Positions 36,491-48,170 of a stretch of 64,000 bases of DNA are shown piece by piece. The notes beneath the pieces are model-generated. The model saw nothing but the letters and a program-made list of their open reading frames with translations. It was not told the DNA's origin and searched no databases. Numbering within the stretch: position 1 is the first letter of the stretch; each line of letters starts with the position of its first letter. The stretch covers positions 18,868,769 through 18,932,768 of the forward strand of contig NC_054872.1 in NCBI RefSeq assembly GCF_018320785.1, written 5' to 3'. The position numbers and the translations under genes are program-made. Origin of the DNA: Cheilinus undulatus (taxonomy: Eukaryota > Chordata > Actinopteri > Labriformes > Labridae).

Positions 36491-37019
36491 AAGCTGGGAC
36501 TAAATGTTTCTGGAATAGACTTTTGACAAACACTCAAAACTTAACATCCAAGAGTTACAGAGAACAGGGAAAACTCATAAAAAAGATCTGAGGTCATGCA
36601 AGAGCATCAGACAGTACAGTGAGAGCACTTAAATCATGTGCAAAGGTGGTGCTTCATAAATGTATCAGTCATACAGTCTGAGCTAACTTTAAACCTAAAG
36701 ATATTGGTGAAAGAGGCCCATTGCCTCCGACCATTTATCTCTGATGGCCACTCTCACAGACTGTTCAACTGAGACGCCGTAAATATCTTAGAAAGGAAGT
36801 GCCGTAATTTCCCAGTTCAATGAAGCTCTAGTTTTAGATGTTTTTCAAAAATTCAACTTCTTTCATAAACAAAGTCTGGCAGTAACATTCATGACATAAT
36901 CACATTGCAAACATTGCAGACTGAGATGAATGTCATAAATAAAACAGAGAAAAAGGTCAGAGGCCTAACATGGGATTAAATTATACATAGACCCATTTTA
37001 GAAGTAGTTACACCAATGA

Positions 37020-37265
37020 TGGCTCACTTTAGCCAAGTTAGTTTTAGCTAAAGCTATAATAGCTATGCTAGCTATGTTACCACGTTATTACATAAGCCAG
37101 TGTAGCTAAATTAGCTTTAGCAACATGAGTTTTAGCAAATTTAGCTAAAGCTAACTTAATTGATACATAGTTTACATAGCTGCTTTGTGAGCTTAGCTTT
37201 AGCTATGTAGCTCAGTTATCTACCTTGGTTACACAGCTACTGGAGCTGCATTAGCTACAGTTGTT
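37020..37265. repeat. Cluster of AGCTA/TAGCT motifs
   Basis: Roughly 250 bases packed with TAGCTA, AGCTAAAG and TTTAGCTA in both orientations, degenerate and without a fixed period. Confidence 0.6.
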
Positions 37266-38364
37266 GCATTAGAGTGTTTTCATGGTGAACAGCTTTTTTC
37301 CTGTAAGCAGACTGTTACTCAGCTTTATTAAATGTAAATCAGGTTCTGCTAACTTTTGTCTTTGTATTCTAACCAATACCTTAACCCTAACCCTAAACAG
37401 AAGTTAAATCTGATTTTATTTAACAAGTTTTAGATGAGTTCTGAGATATACACCGTCTCAGGTGAAAGGTTTGTGTAAGTGAGAGATGTATGGTCTACAA
37501 GCAAACCACTCTTGAACTCTCTAGAGATTTCTACATTCAAGCCCCTGACCCGGGCTCCTTGACATAATTAGAAGAAACTGAAATAGTAAAACAATCCACA
37601 ACTTTTGACATAAGATATTTGGAGCCTGTAGGGAACAAGAGTTTCTCAAAAAAGGAATTAGACTCAGGAAAGAGTTTAAATTCTGGATGTTTTTGCTTAA
37701 TGTAATGTCTATCAAAAAAATTTGAATTTGACGATTAAACTTGGAATTTAACTGCGTAAAAGATTCAAATTGACCGTCATGAAGAGTTTTCCCCACATCT
37801 ATTTATTTATTAAACATGTGTCCCTTGCACAGCTGTATGTTTCCTTACATCTAAGGGGGGAGTGGTGGAAAGTTTGCTCCACATCTGGGTCAGATTTCTG
37901 ATTTAACAGGTGGTGGGTCTTGAGGTTAGACCATCAAAGAACCACAGCTCTAAGTGTTTTGCACCTGCATCGTTCTGCATCTCTGTCCTGTCTGCATTCT
38001 TACTTCCTCAAAACTATGTTTTTTTTTTACCATTTTCCAGACTGATTGTCCTCACTTTCACCTACTGAAATGGCCCTCTTCTTTCTTAGTTCCTTATCAC
38101 TTAAATATCAGACATCTTTTCTTAGTTGCATTCAGTACCCTGTTTGTGACTGCCTGTAAATTTGTCAGCTGTTGTTAATCAAAACTTAACAATCAGCTGA
38201 CTCATCTTTCCTGTTTAGAATATTGGCATATGAGTCCTTCCTCCCTTTGTGGGTATAATTTATCATGCATTTCATAATAGTGGTTTTTCATGATCTTCCT
38301 TTACATGCTGTAAGCTTGATTCAAAACCAACCACTTCATTTTCTGTTCTATCCCTAACAGCAAC

Positions 38365-41346
38365 ATGAGCGAACCAGAGAATGAATCGTATTTTTACAAC
38401 TACCAGTATGATTATAACTCCACCAGCTGTGATCAGGACTCCAGTCCAGAGTTGTCTGCCAGAGCCATGCTGATCCTTTGCTATGTGCTGTTTTGCCTGG
38501 GTCTGCTAGGTAAGTCTTTAAAAACTTGATTCCCAAATGTGTGGACCTTAGCTTTTAAAGGATAAAGCAAATATTCTATTATACCATTGTTTTCACAGGT
38601 AACAGCACTGTTATCTGGGTTCTTCTGAGATATATAAAGCTGAAGAGTATGACGGATGTGTGCCTCCTCAGCCTCTCTTTTTCTGACCTCATACTGGCTG
38701 TTTCCCTGCCACACTGGGCTTACAACTCCCAGAGCCTCACATCATGCAAAATGATGACAGGAATCTATCAGGTGGGTCCAAACCTACTTTATTTATTCAT
38801 AACAGTTCAATCACAAAAGAAAAAAATAATCAGAGCAAATCCTCATACCGGACAAATTTAGACTTCTATTTCAGGACCAAAGTTAAACTGAGTAGAATCA
38901 CCTTTGCTCCTGACTCTGGTCTCTATGTGTAAGTCAGATCATCCAGAGGGAACTCAGAAGTGCTTGATGAACACCTCTTGATGTTAACATTGATAAATCT
39001 CTTTTAAAGTCCCTACAAGTTATTTTGGAGAAAACGTGAAAACACCGAGATCTATGTGGGCTGAATTTTGAATAGACTGTTAAAAAGTTTTTCACCATTT
39101 TCGTAGCTAGGTTTAATTCAGGCAGGACAAATATAGGGACCCATGAGTCCATGGGGCACTTTAGGGAATTACCCCACCTGCTACAGCTATAAAAAACCAC
39201 AAACAGTTATTTTTCTATATAATATGCTGTTAGCTGGTGTCTGTGCCTTCATTAAAGAAGCCAGGCTGCGCTGGTCATAATTAACCATAAGATCAAGGGG
39301 AAAGCTGATTGCTGGAGTACTTGTCTATTTTTCGCTTGAACAAGGTGAAGCAGGAACAAACATCTTACCTGCTGAAGGTGTGTTTTAATCCATATTTCTC
39401 TTGTCTTTATTCCTGGATAATTAAAAGAAGCAGACTGTGGCTTTGACTCTCTCAAAGCAGCCTCAGTTCAATCGCTTATGTCTGTGTGGTGATGCTAAAT
39501 TTGAGGGAAGTATCTGCTGATAGGCATGTTCTATTCCTTCCAAGTTTGTCACAATAAAAGGCCCCAAATGGTTATCATCTTTGAAGACTTATATTTTGAA
39601 GAGCAGTATTAAGAAATTGAGTGTTTTTAGCTGCAACTTAACAACAAAACTTCTCATAAATGGAAGAGAAACAACTTCACATAACTCAGCTGGGATGTTA
39701 AAAACAGGATGATGCAATGCAACATAGTAGCTTGGCAGACAGATGGTTCCTCCATTCATGATGTCGCTTTTTTTTTTTTTTTAAGCCATCATATCTTTTG
39801 TGAGTGGGAGTGGCTTCAACGACACGCCTACACAGTCCTAGAGCACATACTATTGCCTCATTTTTTCATGATTTTGAAGCTAAATTTCATAAACTTAAAG
39901 ATTTTTTTCATGAATGAAATTTGGCCGACTGGTTCATAACACTGTGGCATGTTATACCTCAAACCATAAACACTGTTCCCCACTTTACAGGGACTTTAAA
40001 TATTTCAAATCTTTTTCTCGTATTTTATTGAGTCCATTATTCCTTTGTGCTGATCTATTGGTATGGTGATCTCACATGATAAAAAAACAGGCTGGGAAAT
40101 ATTGTTAAACTCTGCAGAAAGATTGTTGGCACTGACTTGAATGATCTTGGCCATGTTGTTCAAGTTGAGACTCTCTGCATGCAGAGTTTAGATTTCTGCC
40201 TTGAGGGATGAGGTTTACTTATGTCAGGAGGGCCAAATCGAACAGACACCTAAGGTCAATTGCTCGATCAGCTGGTGGGTTTTTAAATGGCGCTACTGTC
40301 TCTAGTCTTAAGACTGTCAGAACTGTGTATTGACTCTCACTGCTTATCTGTCATGATGAAATCCATGGAAGTTATGTATTAAGTACAAAATTGGCTTAAT
40401 TACATTAACTCCCATTGTTGTATCTTGGCAGCGCAGCAGTGAAGGTTTCCCACTACCACTGTAAACTTTGCACATCTTAAGCCCCCCTTTTGCCATGCTG
40501 TTCCTTAAATTTCATCATTTTGGTTTCCATATTAGCCTGGGGTCCCAAACAGTTCCCTCCCTTCCTACAGGCAAACAGCGCCTCTTGCTGTCACATTACG
40601 TCCTGACTTTGTTCTTCTTCTGTTCCTCCATACAGCTGGGTTTCTACAGTGGCACTTTGTTTGTGACTCTCATGAGCGTGGATCGCTACCTAGCCATCGT
40701 CCACGCAGTTGCAGCCATGCGAGCCCGAACGCTTCGCTTCGGTATCACAGCCAGCATCGTCATCTGGATAATCTCCATCGTCATGGCCATCCCTCAGGTG
40801 GTGTTCGCCTCCTTGGAGACGGATGAAGAGAACCGCTCTCAGTGCCAGCCACTGTATCCAGAAGACTGGCAGTTTTTCTGGAAGATGCAGAGAAACTGGA
40901 GTGAGAACTTGGTCGGGCTCTTTCTTTGCCTCCCCATCATGATCTTCTGCTACATGAAAATTCTCCTTGTTCTATCCAAGGCCAGGAACTCCAAAAAGGA
41001 GAAAGCTGTGAGGCTGATCTTTGCCATAGTGTGTCTGTTTGTGGTATGCTGGGTCCCTTACAATGTCACAGTTTTCCTTCAGACGCTGGAGCTGCTCAAA
41101 GTTCTAAACACCTGCAAGGCCTCGACAGCTATCAGCAGCGCCATGGGTTTTGCTGAGATCATTGCGCTGTGTCACTGCTGTGTCAACCCAATCATCTATG
41201 CCTTTGTAGGGGAGAAGTTTAGAAAGTCCCTGTGCACCATGCTAACAAGGTGCCTGGGGTTGAGGCAATGGAGAGGAATGACTCCCAGCACCAAAGACAC
41301 CACAGAGAAAGAGACATCAAACACACCTGTGAGGTCAGAGTATTAG
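38365..41346 (+). CDS. Chemokine receptor 2 of the cluster (CCR-type GPCR), 3 coding exons
   Basis: Exons 38365-38509, 38599-38771 and 40636-41346 make a 342-residue seven-helix receptor. Splice sites: CTAG|gtaagt and ttcacag|GTAAC (phase 1, in the TM1 Gly-Asn, the same place as in receptor 1), then TATCAG|gtgggt and catacag|CTGGG (phase 0, at the start of TM3). Visible features: N-terminus ESYFYNYQYDYN, a good tyrosine-sulfation type ligand-binding stretch; Cys22; N50; D78; Cys98; D-R-Y-L-A-I-V at 122-128; sequons NRS and NWS in ECL2; CWVPYN in TM6; NPIIYAFVGEKF in TM7; Ser/Thr/Glu tail. Oddity: between the TM2 Pro86 and Cys98 there are 11 residues rather than about 16-17, and the W-x-F-G motif of ECL1 is absent. 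A continuous frame starts in the intron at 40468, but the acceptor at 40635 marks the real exon. CCR family is certain, subtype is not. Confidence 0.92.
38772..40635 (+). other. Intron 2 of receptor 2
   Basis: 1.86 kb, phase 0, GTGGGT...TACAG, at the ECL1/TM3 boundary. No transposon ends recognised inside. Frames within it are not conserved. Confidence 0.85.
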
Positions 41347-41412
41347 TGATGACAAACACCTGGCTGGCCTTGGGTTGTTGCATGTAAATATGATTATGTT
41401 GCCTTTGTTGTT

Positions 41413-41418
41413 CATTAA
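41413..41418 (+). terminator. Variant polyadenylation signal ATTAAA for receptor 2
   Basis: ATTAAA lies about 67 bases after the receptor 2 stop codon, followed by a T/G-rich stretch. This would give a very short 3' UTR; no canonical AATAAA was noticed closer. Confidence 0.45.
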
Positions 41419-41464
41419 AGAGATACAAAGATAGTCAAATGTTGGCATGTGTATGGTGCATGTT

Positions 41465-41640
41465 ACAGTGTCATTTTGCAGATGCTTTTGTCCAAAGCGA
41501 CAAACATCTGAGACATAGACAGGTGATCATGGTGTAAAGGATCTTGCCCAAGGGCCCACACTGGATACTGATATTGCACAGACCAGGTTTTGCACTTCAA
41601 ACGCCTGCATCGCAGTCAGCATTGAAAATGAGTTACCCAG
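41465..41640. mobile_element. Retroelement fragment (CAGATGCTTTTGTCCAAAGCGAC)
   Basis: CAGATGCTTTTGTCCAAAG, CTTGCCCAAGGGCCCAC and a decayed tRNA-like end follow a common fish repeat that is also present inside the element at 29225-29788. Confidence 0.55.
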
Positions 41641-42235
41641 CCTGGATGGCATGTGGTTTGTCCTTCTAAGAGCTCTGAACCTCAAGAGTGTCAGTTTTTT
41701 GAAGGGATGTTGTATTTTGATACCAAAGAGATTTATATGAAAAATATATTAACGCTTTGTCAATCATTGTAGATTTTATCTTATAAAGTTGTCATGTGTG
41801 GTCTGTTTGTTATTTGAAAGTGTTTTATTCTAGTTTATTGTGTTTTCTGTCTTCTTCATGGTTTCTTTGTAATTCTTTCTAAATTCAGGTCTTGTGTTTT
41901 TCCTGTTTTATTATTCACTCTCTGCAGTGGTCAGTGTCTTGACTTTGACAGTCTTGATTTAGATTTAAAGTGTTTTAACCACAGCCCTAAGTTTACTTTG
42001 TGTACCCCACTGAATTCGACTTTTTCTTCCCTTGTGTTTCTGACTCCCTGTGTTTATTGTCTTATGGTCATGTTTTGATTTTGAATTGTCTCCTGTTTTA
42101 TTTTGTTATTTCTCAGTCCTTGTGTTTCTTTTCGTTTCATACCAACTTTGTGATTGTAAATTATTGGATGTTATTTCTGCCATTCAGTGGACTTTTGAGA
42201 GCTTTAATATGTTCAAAAATGTATAAAACTTTGCA
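41641..42235. other. Non-coding, nothing recognised
   Basis: T-rich sequence downstream of receptor 2; a 90-residue frame at 42000-42272 is low-complexity. Confidence 0.4.
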
Positions 42236-43222
42236 GGTACATTACGCCAAGGCCACCCATAACAGAGTATAGAAGGGAGAGTTTCCAAACTGGGGTCCCA
42301 TGGAAGTCAGCAAAATCATGGTCTATTGTAAAAGTTAAGCTGTGGTAACCATATTTTATTTTCAGTCCAAAAAATAACCACTCTTATTCTTAAGAGTAAA
42401 AATGAATTTAATTTTTTGGGCTGTAGTACAATATAGATTTTTTTTCAAAAGGTATCCCCCTCTTTAGAATAGCATCAAATAGAGATAAAAACAATAGAAA
42501 TAGAAGTTTTTCATGGGTGATGTTAACAAAGTGTATGGGCACAAATGCCAGACTTTAGAGCTAAGCCTTGGTGCAGAATCATCGTTATGCCAGAAAATGA
42601 AGACACTGAGACAAGTTAAATTAAAAAAAGGATAATTGTGAAAAGAAAGCTAAAGTGTGAAAAAATGGGTTAAAAGCAGCAAAAAAAGAGATGGGGAAAA
42701 GGGTAAAAACAACAGATGGATTTAAAGTGGCACAAATTGGTTAAAAGACGTGGAAATTGATCTTCAGTGGCAAAAAATGGGTAAAATGAAGCAAAAGGGG
42801 ATTAAGAATGACAATGGGAGGTGGAGAAAATAGTTTAAAGCAACAAAAATGGATTTAAATGAGCAAAATGTAGATAAATTGGGTGAAAATCAACACAAAT
42901 GGGCTAGAAGTCGAAGAAAAAAGTGGCAAAATTGATTTTAAAAAGCAAAATGAGTAAACAGTGGGAAGAAGTGGCAAAAATGGGTGAAAAGCAGAAAGAA
43001 TTGGACAAAGGTTGCAAAAAGAGGTGGGGAAAATGGGTGAAATGCCACAAAAATTGGTTGAATTGGGCAAAAAGTATCTAAATTGTTGTAAAGCAATAAA
43101 AACAGGTTAAAATGGACAAGCGGCAAAAAATGATTGAAATGCAACAAAATGGGTTAAATTGGTTATAAAGTTGCAAAGTGGAACAAAAAAAGGGAAAAAG
43201 CAGCAAAAATTGGTGTTAAGTG
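42236..43222 (-). repeat. Minisatellite-core interspersed element, copy C (inverted)
   Basis: Begins with AAGGCCACCCATAACAGAGT and GGGGTCCCATGGAAGTCAGC, the complement of the 3' block of copies A and B, then about 600 bases of AAAAATGGGTTAAAAGTGGC-type units. The core resumes at 43735-43930 beyond an inserted or linked segment. Confidence 0.7.
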
Positions 43223-43513
43223 GCTTTTTTTTTTTTTTTTTAATTTTCAAATGTAGCGCAGTGGTAGCCTGACACGCCATGCAAAAAGCTTCAATAGGAA
43301 ACATTTGAGAAAAGGCAGTCTTTGAAAAAAACTCAGAGGGTGATTGGATGAATGTTCTGTCCGTCACATCTCTACAGACCAATGAGAGCAACAAAACACA
43401 TGACGTAGCTGCTATCGAGTTGCGCGTGCACAGCTACTGAAAAATAACACAAACATGGCGACTATAGACATGTAAGTACTCGACTTTGTCATTTTGAAAA
43501 GAAAACAACTCAC

Positions 43514-43606
43514 TGCTGTTTTTTGTTCTTCTTTTAACAAAGACATATCATCAAATTCTGATAAAACTGACGCTTTAGCAGCATCCACGCTAATCTCTTC
43601 CTCCAT
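43514..43606 (-). pseudogene. RecQ-helicase-like first exon, isolated
   Basis: Minus-strand ATG at 43606 encodes 31 residues, M-E-E-E-I-S-V-D-A-A then S-E-F-D-D-M-S-L-L-K-E-E-Q-K-T-A, ending exactly at a donor, GCA|GTGAGT. The L-K-E-E-Q-K-T-A pattern resembles the start of the RecQ-like helicases repeated in fish genomes, where it precedes the ATP-binding G-K-S motif. No such second exon follows in the next kilobase. It lies between two minisatellite-core blocks. Most likely a fragment of a mobile or duplicated gene. Confidence 0.45.
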
Positions 43607-43734
43607 AACTGCACAGCTGTTGCTGCTGCTTGTTAACGTCACGACTCTGCTGCGCCTGAAAGTGCTGCCCCTCATTGCTGATTGGTCCTGTCACTTTCTA
43701 ACTGGGCCCAAACAGTTCAGATGGGAGCTTTGCA

Positions 43735-43930
43735 AGATGGATTTGCCAGTGAAAAACAAGGAAACGGGCATATCCATCTGCTTTGCAAAGTTAGTGCAGT
43801 GGTTGAAAAGCAGAAAATATGGGTATAAAGTGGCAGAAAGTGGCAAAGATACAAATGTGTTAATATTGGCCAAAAGGGGCATAAAAGATATCCAAAATGT
43901 GTGAAAAGTAACAAAAGTGGGGAAAAAAAG
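43735..43930 (-). repeat. Further minisatellite-core block next to copy C
   Basis: Units such as AAAGTGGCAGAAAGTGGCAA in the same orientation as copy C. Confidence 0.6.
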
Positions 43931-44103
43931 TGCCTCAATGAAAAAAAAATGTTTTATTTGTTTAACATTTGCTCTTGTGACTTGTATTTGTAGTGCAAAA
44001 TAAACTGAGTTAAACTTGATTTTGTCTTCATTCTTTTGGATTGGTTAGGTTTATTACTTCCTGAGCATTGATCTTTGTGTTTGAAACTTTCTTCTGTTGT
44101 GTA

Positions 44104-45504
44104 CAGTGCATATAAAAAGCATTCACCCCCTTGGATGTTTTACCCTTTTGTGGATTTTATAACTCAATCATAGTCAATACAATCAGGCTTTGAGACAGCA
44201 CAATTGTACAAAAAAACCCTCTTTTATGCCAAAGTGAAAAAAATTTCTATAAAGTAATGTTAATTCCATAAAAAATATGTAAGGTAAAATAGGCGACTGC
44301 ATAAATATTCACCCCCTTCATGTCAGTATTTAGAAGATGCACATTTGTCTGCAATCACAGCACTGAATCTATGTGAAGGTGTCTCAGTCAGGCTTGCACA
44401 TCTTGACACTGCAATCTTACTCCATTCTTCTTTGCAAAAATGCTCAAGCTCATCAGGCGTGAACAGCCCCTTTGAAGTCTCGTCACAGATTTCCTATTAG
44501 ACTGAGGTCTGGGCTTTGACTCGGCCATTCCAGAACATTCACCTTGTTGTCTTTAAACCATTTCTGTGTAGCTTTTACTGTATGCTTCAGGCCATTGTCT
44601 TGCTGAATAATAAATGTTCCCAAGCCGTAGTTCTCTTGCAGGCTGAATAAGTTTGTCCTCCCGGATTTCCTGTATTTTGCCACATTTATTTTACCCTCTA
44701 CCTTTCAAGCCTTTAAGATTTGCAGACGAGCATACCCACCACATGATGCTGCCATCACTGTGTTGTGCAGTGGGGATGGTGTGTTTGTGGTGATGTGTAG
44801 TGGTTGGTGTCTGCTAAACATAGCGTATTGTCTGACTGCCAAAAAGCACAATTTTGGTCTCATCAGACTAAAGAACTTTCTTCCATTTGACCATGGAGTC
44901 TCCCAAAGCTTTGGCAACTAGTCCAGATTTAATCTGAGTTTTCTTCAACAGTGCCTTTCTCTTTGCCAATCTCCCATAAAGCTTTGACTGGCAACAGTAT
45001 GCAACATCTCTCTCATCTCAGTTGCTGAAGCTTGTAAATCCTTAAGAGTAGTCATAAGTGTCTTGGTGGCCTACATACATGGGTATGTTCAATGACTTGG
45101 ATTTTTTTTTTAATCTATCCTCTGATTTATTCTTTTCAATATCTTTTCCCTGAGTTGCTTGGGGTGTTCCTTTGTCCTCATGGTTCAATGGTAGCCAGAA
45201 ATGCTGTTTCACCAGGGCCTGGACCTTTCAGACTCAGGTGTCTTTATACTACGATCGCTTGAGACACATTCACTGCACTTAGGTGATCCCAATTTCAGTA
45301 ACTGTGAGACTACTACTACTAATTGGCTGGACCTCTTTTAAATTAGGTCAGTTTTGGGCATTTTATTTAACTGTCATTACTCTGTAGAAATTTGTTTTCA
45401 ATTTGACATTAAAGGTTTGCATTTTTTTCTGTCAAAAACAGTGACTGATGTATAAAATCATTAAAAGGGAAAAACCAAGGGATTTAATGCTTTTATAGTC
45501 ACTG
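44104..45504 (-). mobile_element. Near full-length Tc1-like element, transposase on minus strand, dead
   Basis: Inverted ends CAGTGCATATAAAAAGCATT (left) and, complemented, CAGTGACTATAAAAAGCATT (right). On the minus strand, 44483-44683 reads I-I-Q-Q-D-N-G-L-K-H-T, K-A-T-Q-K-W-F-K-D-N, then W-P-S-Q-S-P-D-L: the second and third catalytic blocks of a Tc1 transposase. A frame of 70 residues at 44705-44917 adds a further piece. Frame breaks and stops make it inactive. Confidence 0.88.
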
Positions 45505-47015
45505 TGTGTATGTCGTGTGTTTGTGTGCATAGCATCTTGTCAGTTCACTGAATCACCACGTGTGAGATTGAGGTGTACCTCAGGGGATATTTCTAGGAAG
45601 CTTGTCATTCTTTAGGACTGATAATGTGTAGAGCAGAATCCTTTTTCATTGATGGCTAATGGTACTTTTACCCATTATGCTTCTCAGGTTGCCAGATTCT
45701 TGAATTTTTTGTCTCCAGTCTTTCAGTACAACAAAAACTAAGGTAGTAGAGCAGGTGTCCATGTATGGAGGCTACAATCCTTCATGCACCGACTGATTGC
45801 AGACTCAGTTCACTGTTTGATTCATCTTACCCCCCTATTTCTGTTTTTTTTTTCAGATGTCATATTAGATAGAGAAAAAGTCTTTAAAGTCTATATTATA
45901 AAAATGCAAAAAAGTTATGATTCTGATACTTGTTTTGGTCAGAACTCCTTATCGTCTGACGCCTGACATCAGAATATTTCCATGCACAGACATATAGATT
46001 TCTAAAAAGTTTTCCATTTATCAACAGTCTAGTGCTGACAACTTTGTGTTCCTTTAAACATCAGAGCAAATACCATGTATAAAGAGCTTTGCAAGCATCC
46101 AGCTGTTGATGCTTGCCTGCGGGTTTGGTTTGAGTCACTTTGCAGCTTTTAAAACTTGCGGTTCTAGGTGTCTGCTGTTGTAAGAGCAGCATTGTGAAAG
46201 CCTGACAGGAAGTTACAAACCCCACAAGTGTCATCTGCTACCCCACAAGCCCACCCAATGCAGGGTAAGGGGCTGAGAGGAACATCCTCTTTATTGCTCA
46301 TTTTGCCAAGCCTTTCACACGACTTGGCAAGTTGCCTTCATATGAATGATCAATACTCTGAATCAGCCGTCCACCTCAGTGTCCCTTCACCCGGAATCAT
46401 CACCTTTCTTGTCAGCAGCACTGGTAGGTAATATTTTTCCCTTGTACATGCAAATGATGTTCTGTGACTCACCTGGTGTATTTATTTCAGCCAGACAGTA
46501 AAATTGATAGTTATTTTTAGCATGATGAGGCCATTATCTGTCCACATTCTTGGAATTGTTGTCTCCAATCTTTCAGTCCAACAAAAACAAAGGTAGTAGA
46601 GCAGGTGTCTTTTAGAGATTTTAAGATCAGTTAATCTATGTGGTCCATTACACTTATTTAAAAAAATCTTTCAAACATAGGCTTGACAGGAAACCATAAA
46701 GGCTGCTACTAGCTGGTCTTACAGCAGCAAGACACTAATTGCTGGAAACTCTGCACTCACCTTCTTTCCATGCATGGTTGTTAAAATTCCTGGTCACTGT
46801 GTATCTAGAGCATTTTACGGCCCTGGTGAATGGAGCCAAAACACCTTAGTAAAGATGTGGCTGCTCCTTTCTGTAGATCTTAAAAACCTTTTAGGTTGAT
46901 CTCTGAGTAGTGGCCTGGAACTGGCGGCTGGGTTTAGTCTCTTTTTGCCTTTAACTCTTATCCTATTTAGTTATAAATGCTCTATCGCTGACATGCATAC
47001 TATGTGAGTTGTGTT
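45505..47015. other. Spacer with a duplicated 60-base segment
   Basis: Segments 45694-45758 and 46547-46609 are direct repeats (TCTTTCAGTACAACAAAAAC / TCTTTCAGTCCAACAAAAAC, both with GGTAGTAGAGCAGGTGTC). No gene is supported; a frame at 46228-46431 next to a possible donor could be a leader exon of receptor 3, but there is no real evidence. Confidence 0.4.
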
Positions 47016-47023
47016 GATGGTCA

Positions 47024-47516
47024 CAGTGTTAATTTCATTGACTAAAACTGTGACTAAAAAAATTCGTCAACTGGCTTTTTTTCCATGACAAAAACTAGAC
47101 TGAGACTAGCAAAAATAGATCTGTGATGACTAAAACTGACTAAATGTAAGTTGAGTTTTTGTCAAGATGACTAAAACTAAAGTGTAATGTAGTTTTCGTT
47201 GGACATTCAAAATCCCTATTTCTCCACTGTGGGTAAATCTGTCCAAAAACAAGGCAGCTGTAGCTATTCTGTCTCTCAGCTGTAGAGAGCAGGGACCCCA
47301 GGTTTGAACACACTGACTTGGTACCAGATTAAGGCAAAAAGATAAATGCTTGGACTAACAGTAAAGACTAAAATGTGAGGACTTTTTATGGACTAAAACT
47401 AGACTGAAACTAAAAAGTATAGAAATTACTTAAATGTGACTAAAACTAAAATCCATTTCATTGAAAGACCAAAACTACGACCAAAACATTAAAAATAGCT
47501 CCAAAAGTTAACACTG
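47024..47516. mobile_element. hAT-type MITE (ACTAAAACT-rich) with 8-bp target duplication
   Basis: Ends CAGTGTTAATTT and AGTTAACACTG are inverted repeats. Flanks GATGGTCA (47016-47023) and GATGGCCA (47517-47524) match at seven of eight bases, as expected for hAT. The interior is rich in GACTAAAACT. No coding capacity. Confidence 0.8.
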
Positions 47517-47923
47517 GATGGCCACCTTAGTTTTTCTTAATAATAGGAATGCAATGTAAGCAAAAAGTTGATCATGAAACATGAAGAAAAAAAAGAGTTA
47601 GAACTATGGTTTTAATTTTAGAATAACATTTATTTCTACATATCTTACCATCATTTGGGCTTTAGAGGAAACAACTGAACACTGGTACGTGCTAAAACAA
47701 CAAAACCCTTTTACCAGTGTGGGTGTAGAGCATCTTACAACTGGTTGAATCTGAAACAAGCAAACCTGATCTAATGTGCATGTTTTCAATTTAATAGTCT
47801 GAAAAATGTAATCTAGTGCGCAACTCTTTATATGCAAAATTCTCAACATCAGCTCACTGATAAAACATGCTGTAAGCCCTTTTTAGTTTAATCATCTTAA
47901 ATGTTGGAAATGTGCTGAAGACA

Positions 47924-47981
47924 TTAACTCACTGAGTGCCAGCCCTATACGTATTTATGTCAGTGGCACTCAATGAGTTAA
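47924..47981. repeat. Short inverted repeat, hairpin-forming
   Basis: Arms TTAACTCACTGAGTGCCA (47924-47941) and TGGCACTCAATGAGTTAA (47964-47981) pair at 17 of 18 positions around a 22-base loop. Confidence 0.85.
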
Positions 47982-48170
47982 AGACCCAAAAGCCTTGTTA
48001 TTTTTCCTCTTTTTACTTACGTCAGGACTGCACAAACAGATCTAGTCATTGTTCAGGTTACTCAGGCAGTAACTGAGTAGCAATAGCTGTCTTTTTACTG
48101 TGGGCAGATTCTTTTACCCTTTTCTTGTATAAATTAGGTCATGCTTTCTAACTTCCCAGCTCAGATAGCC

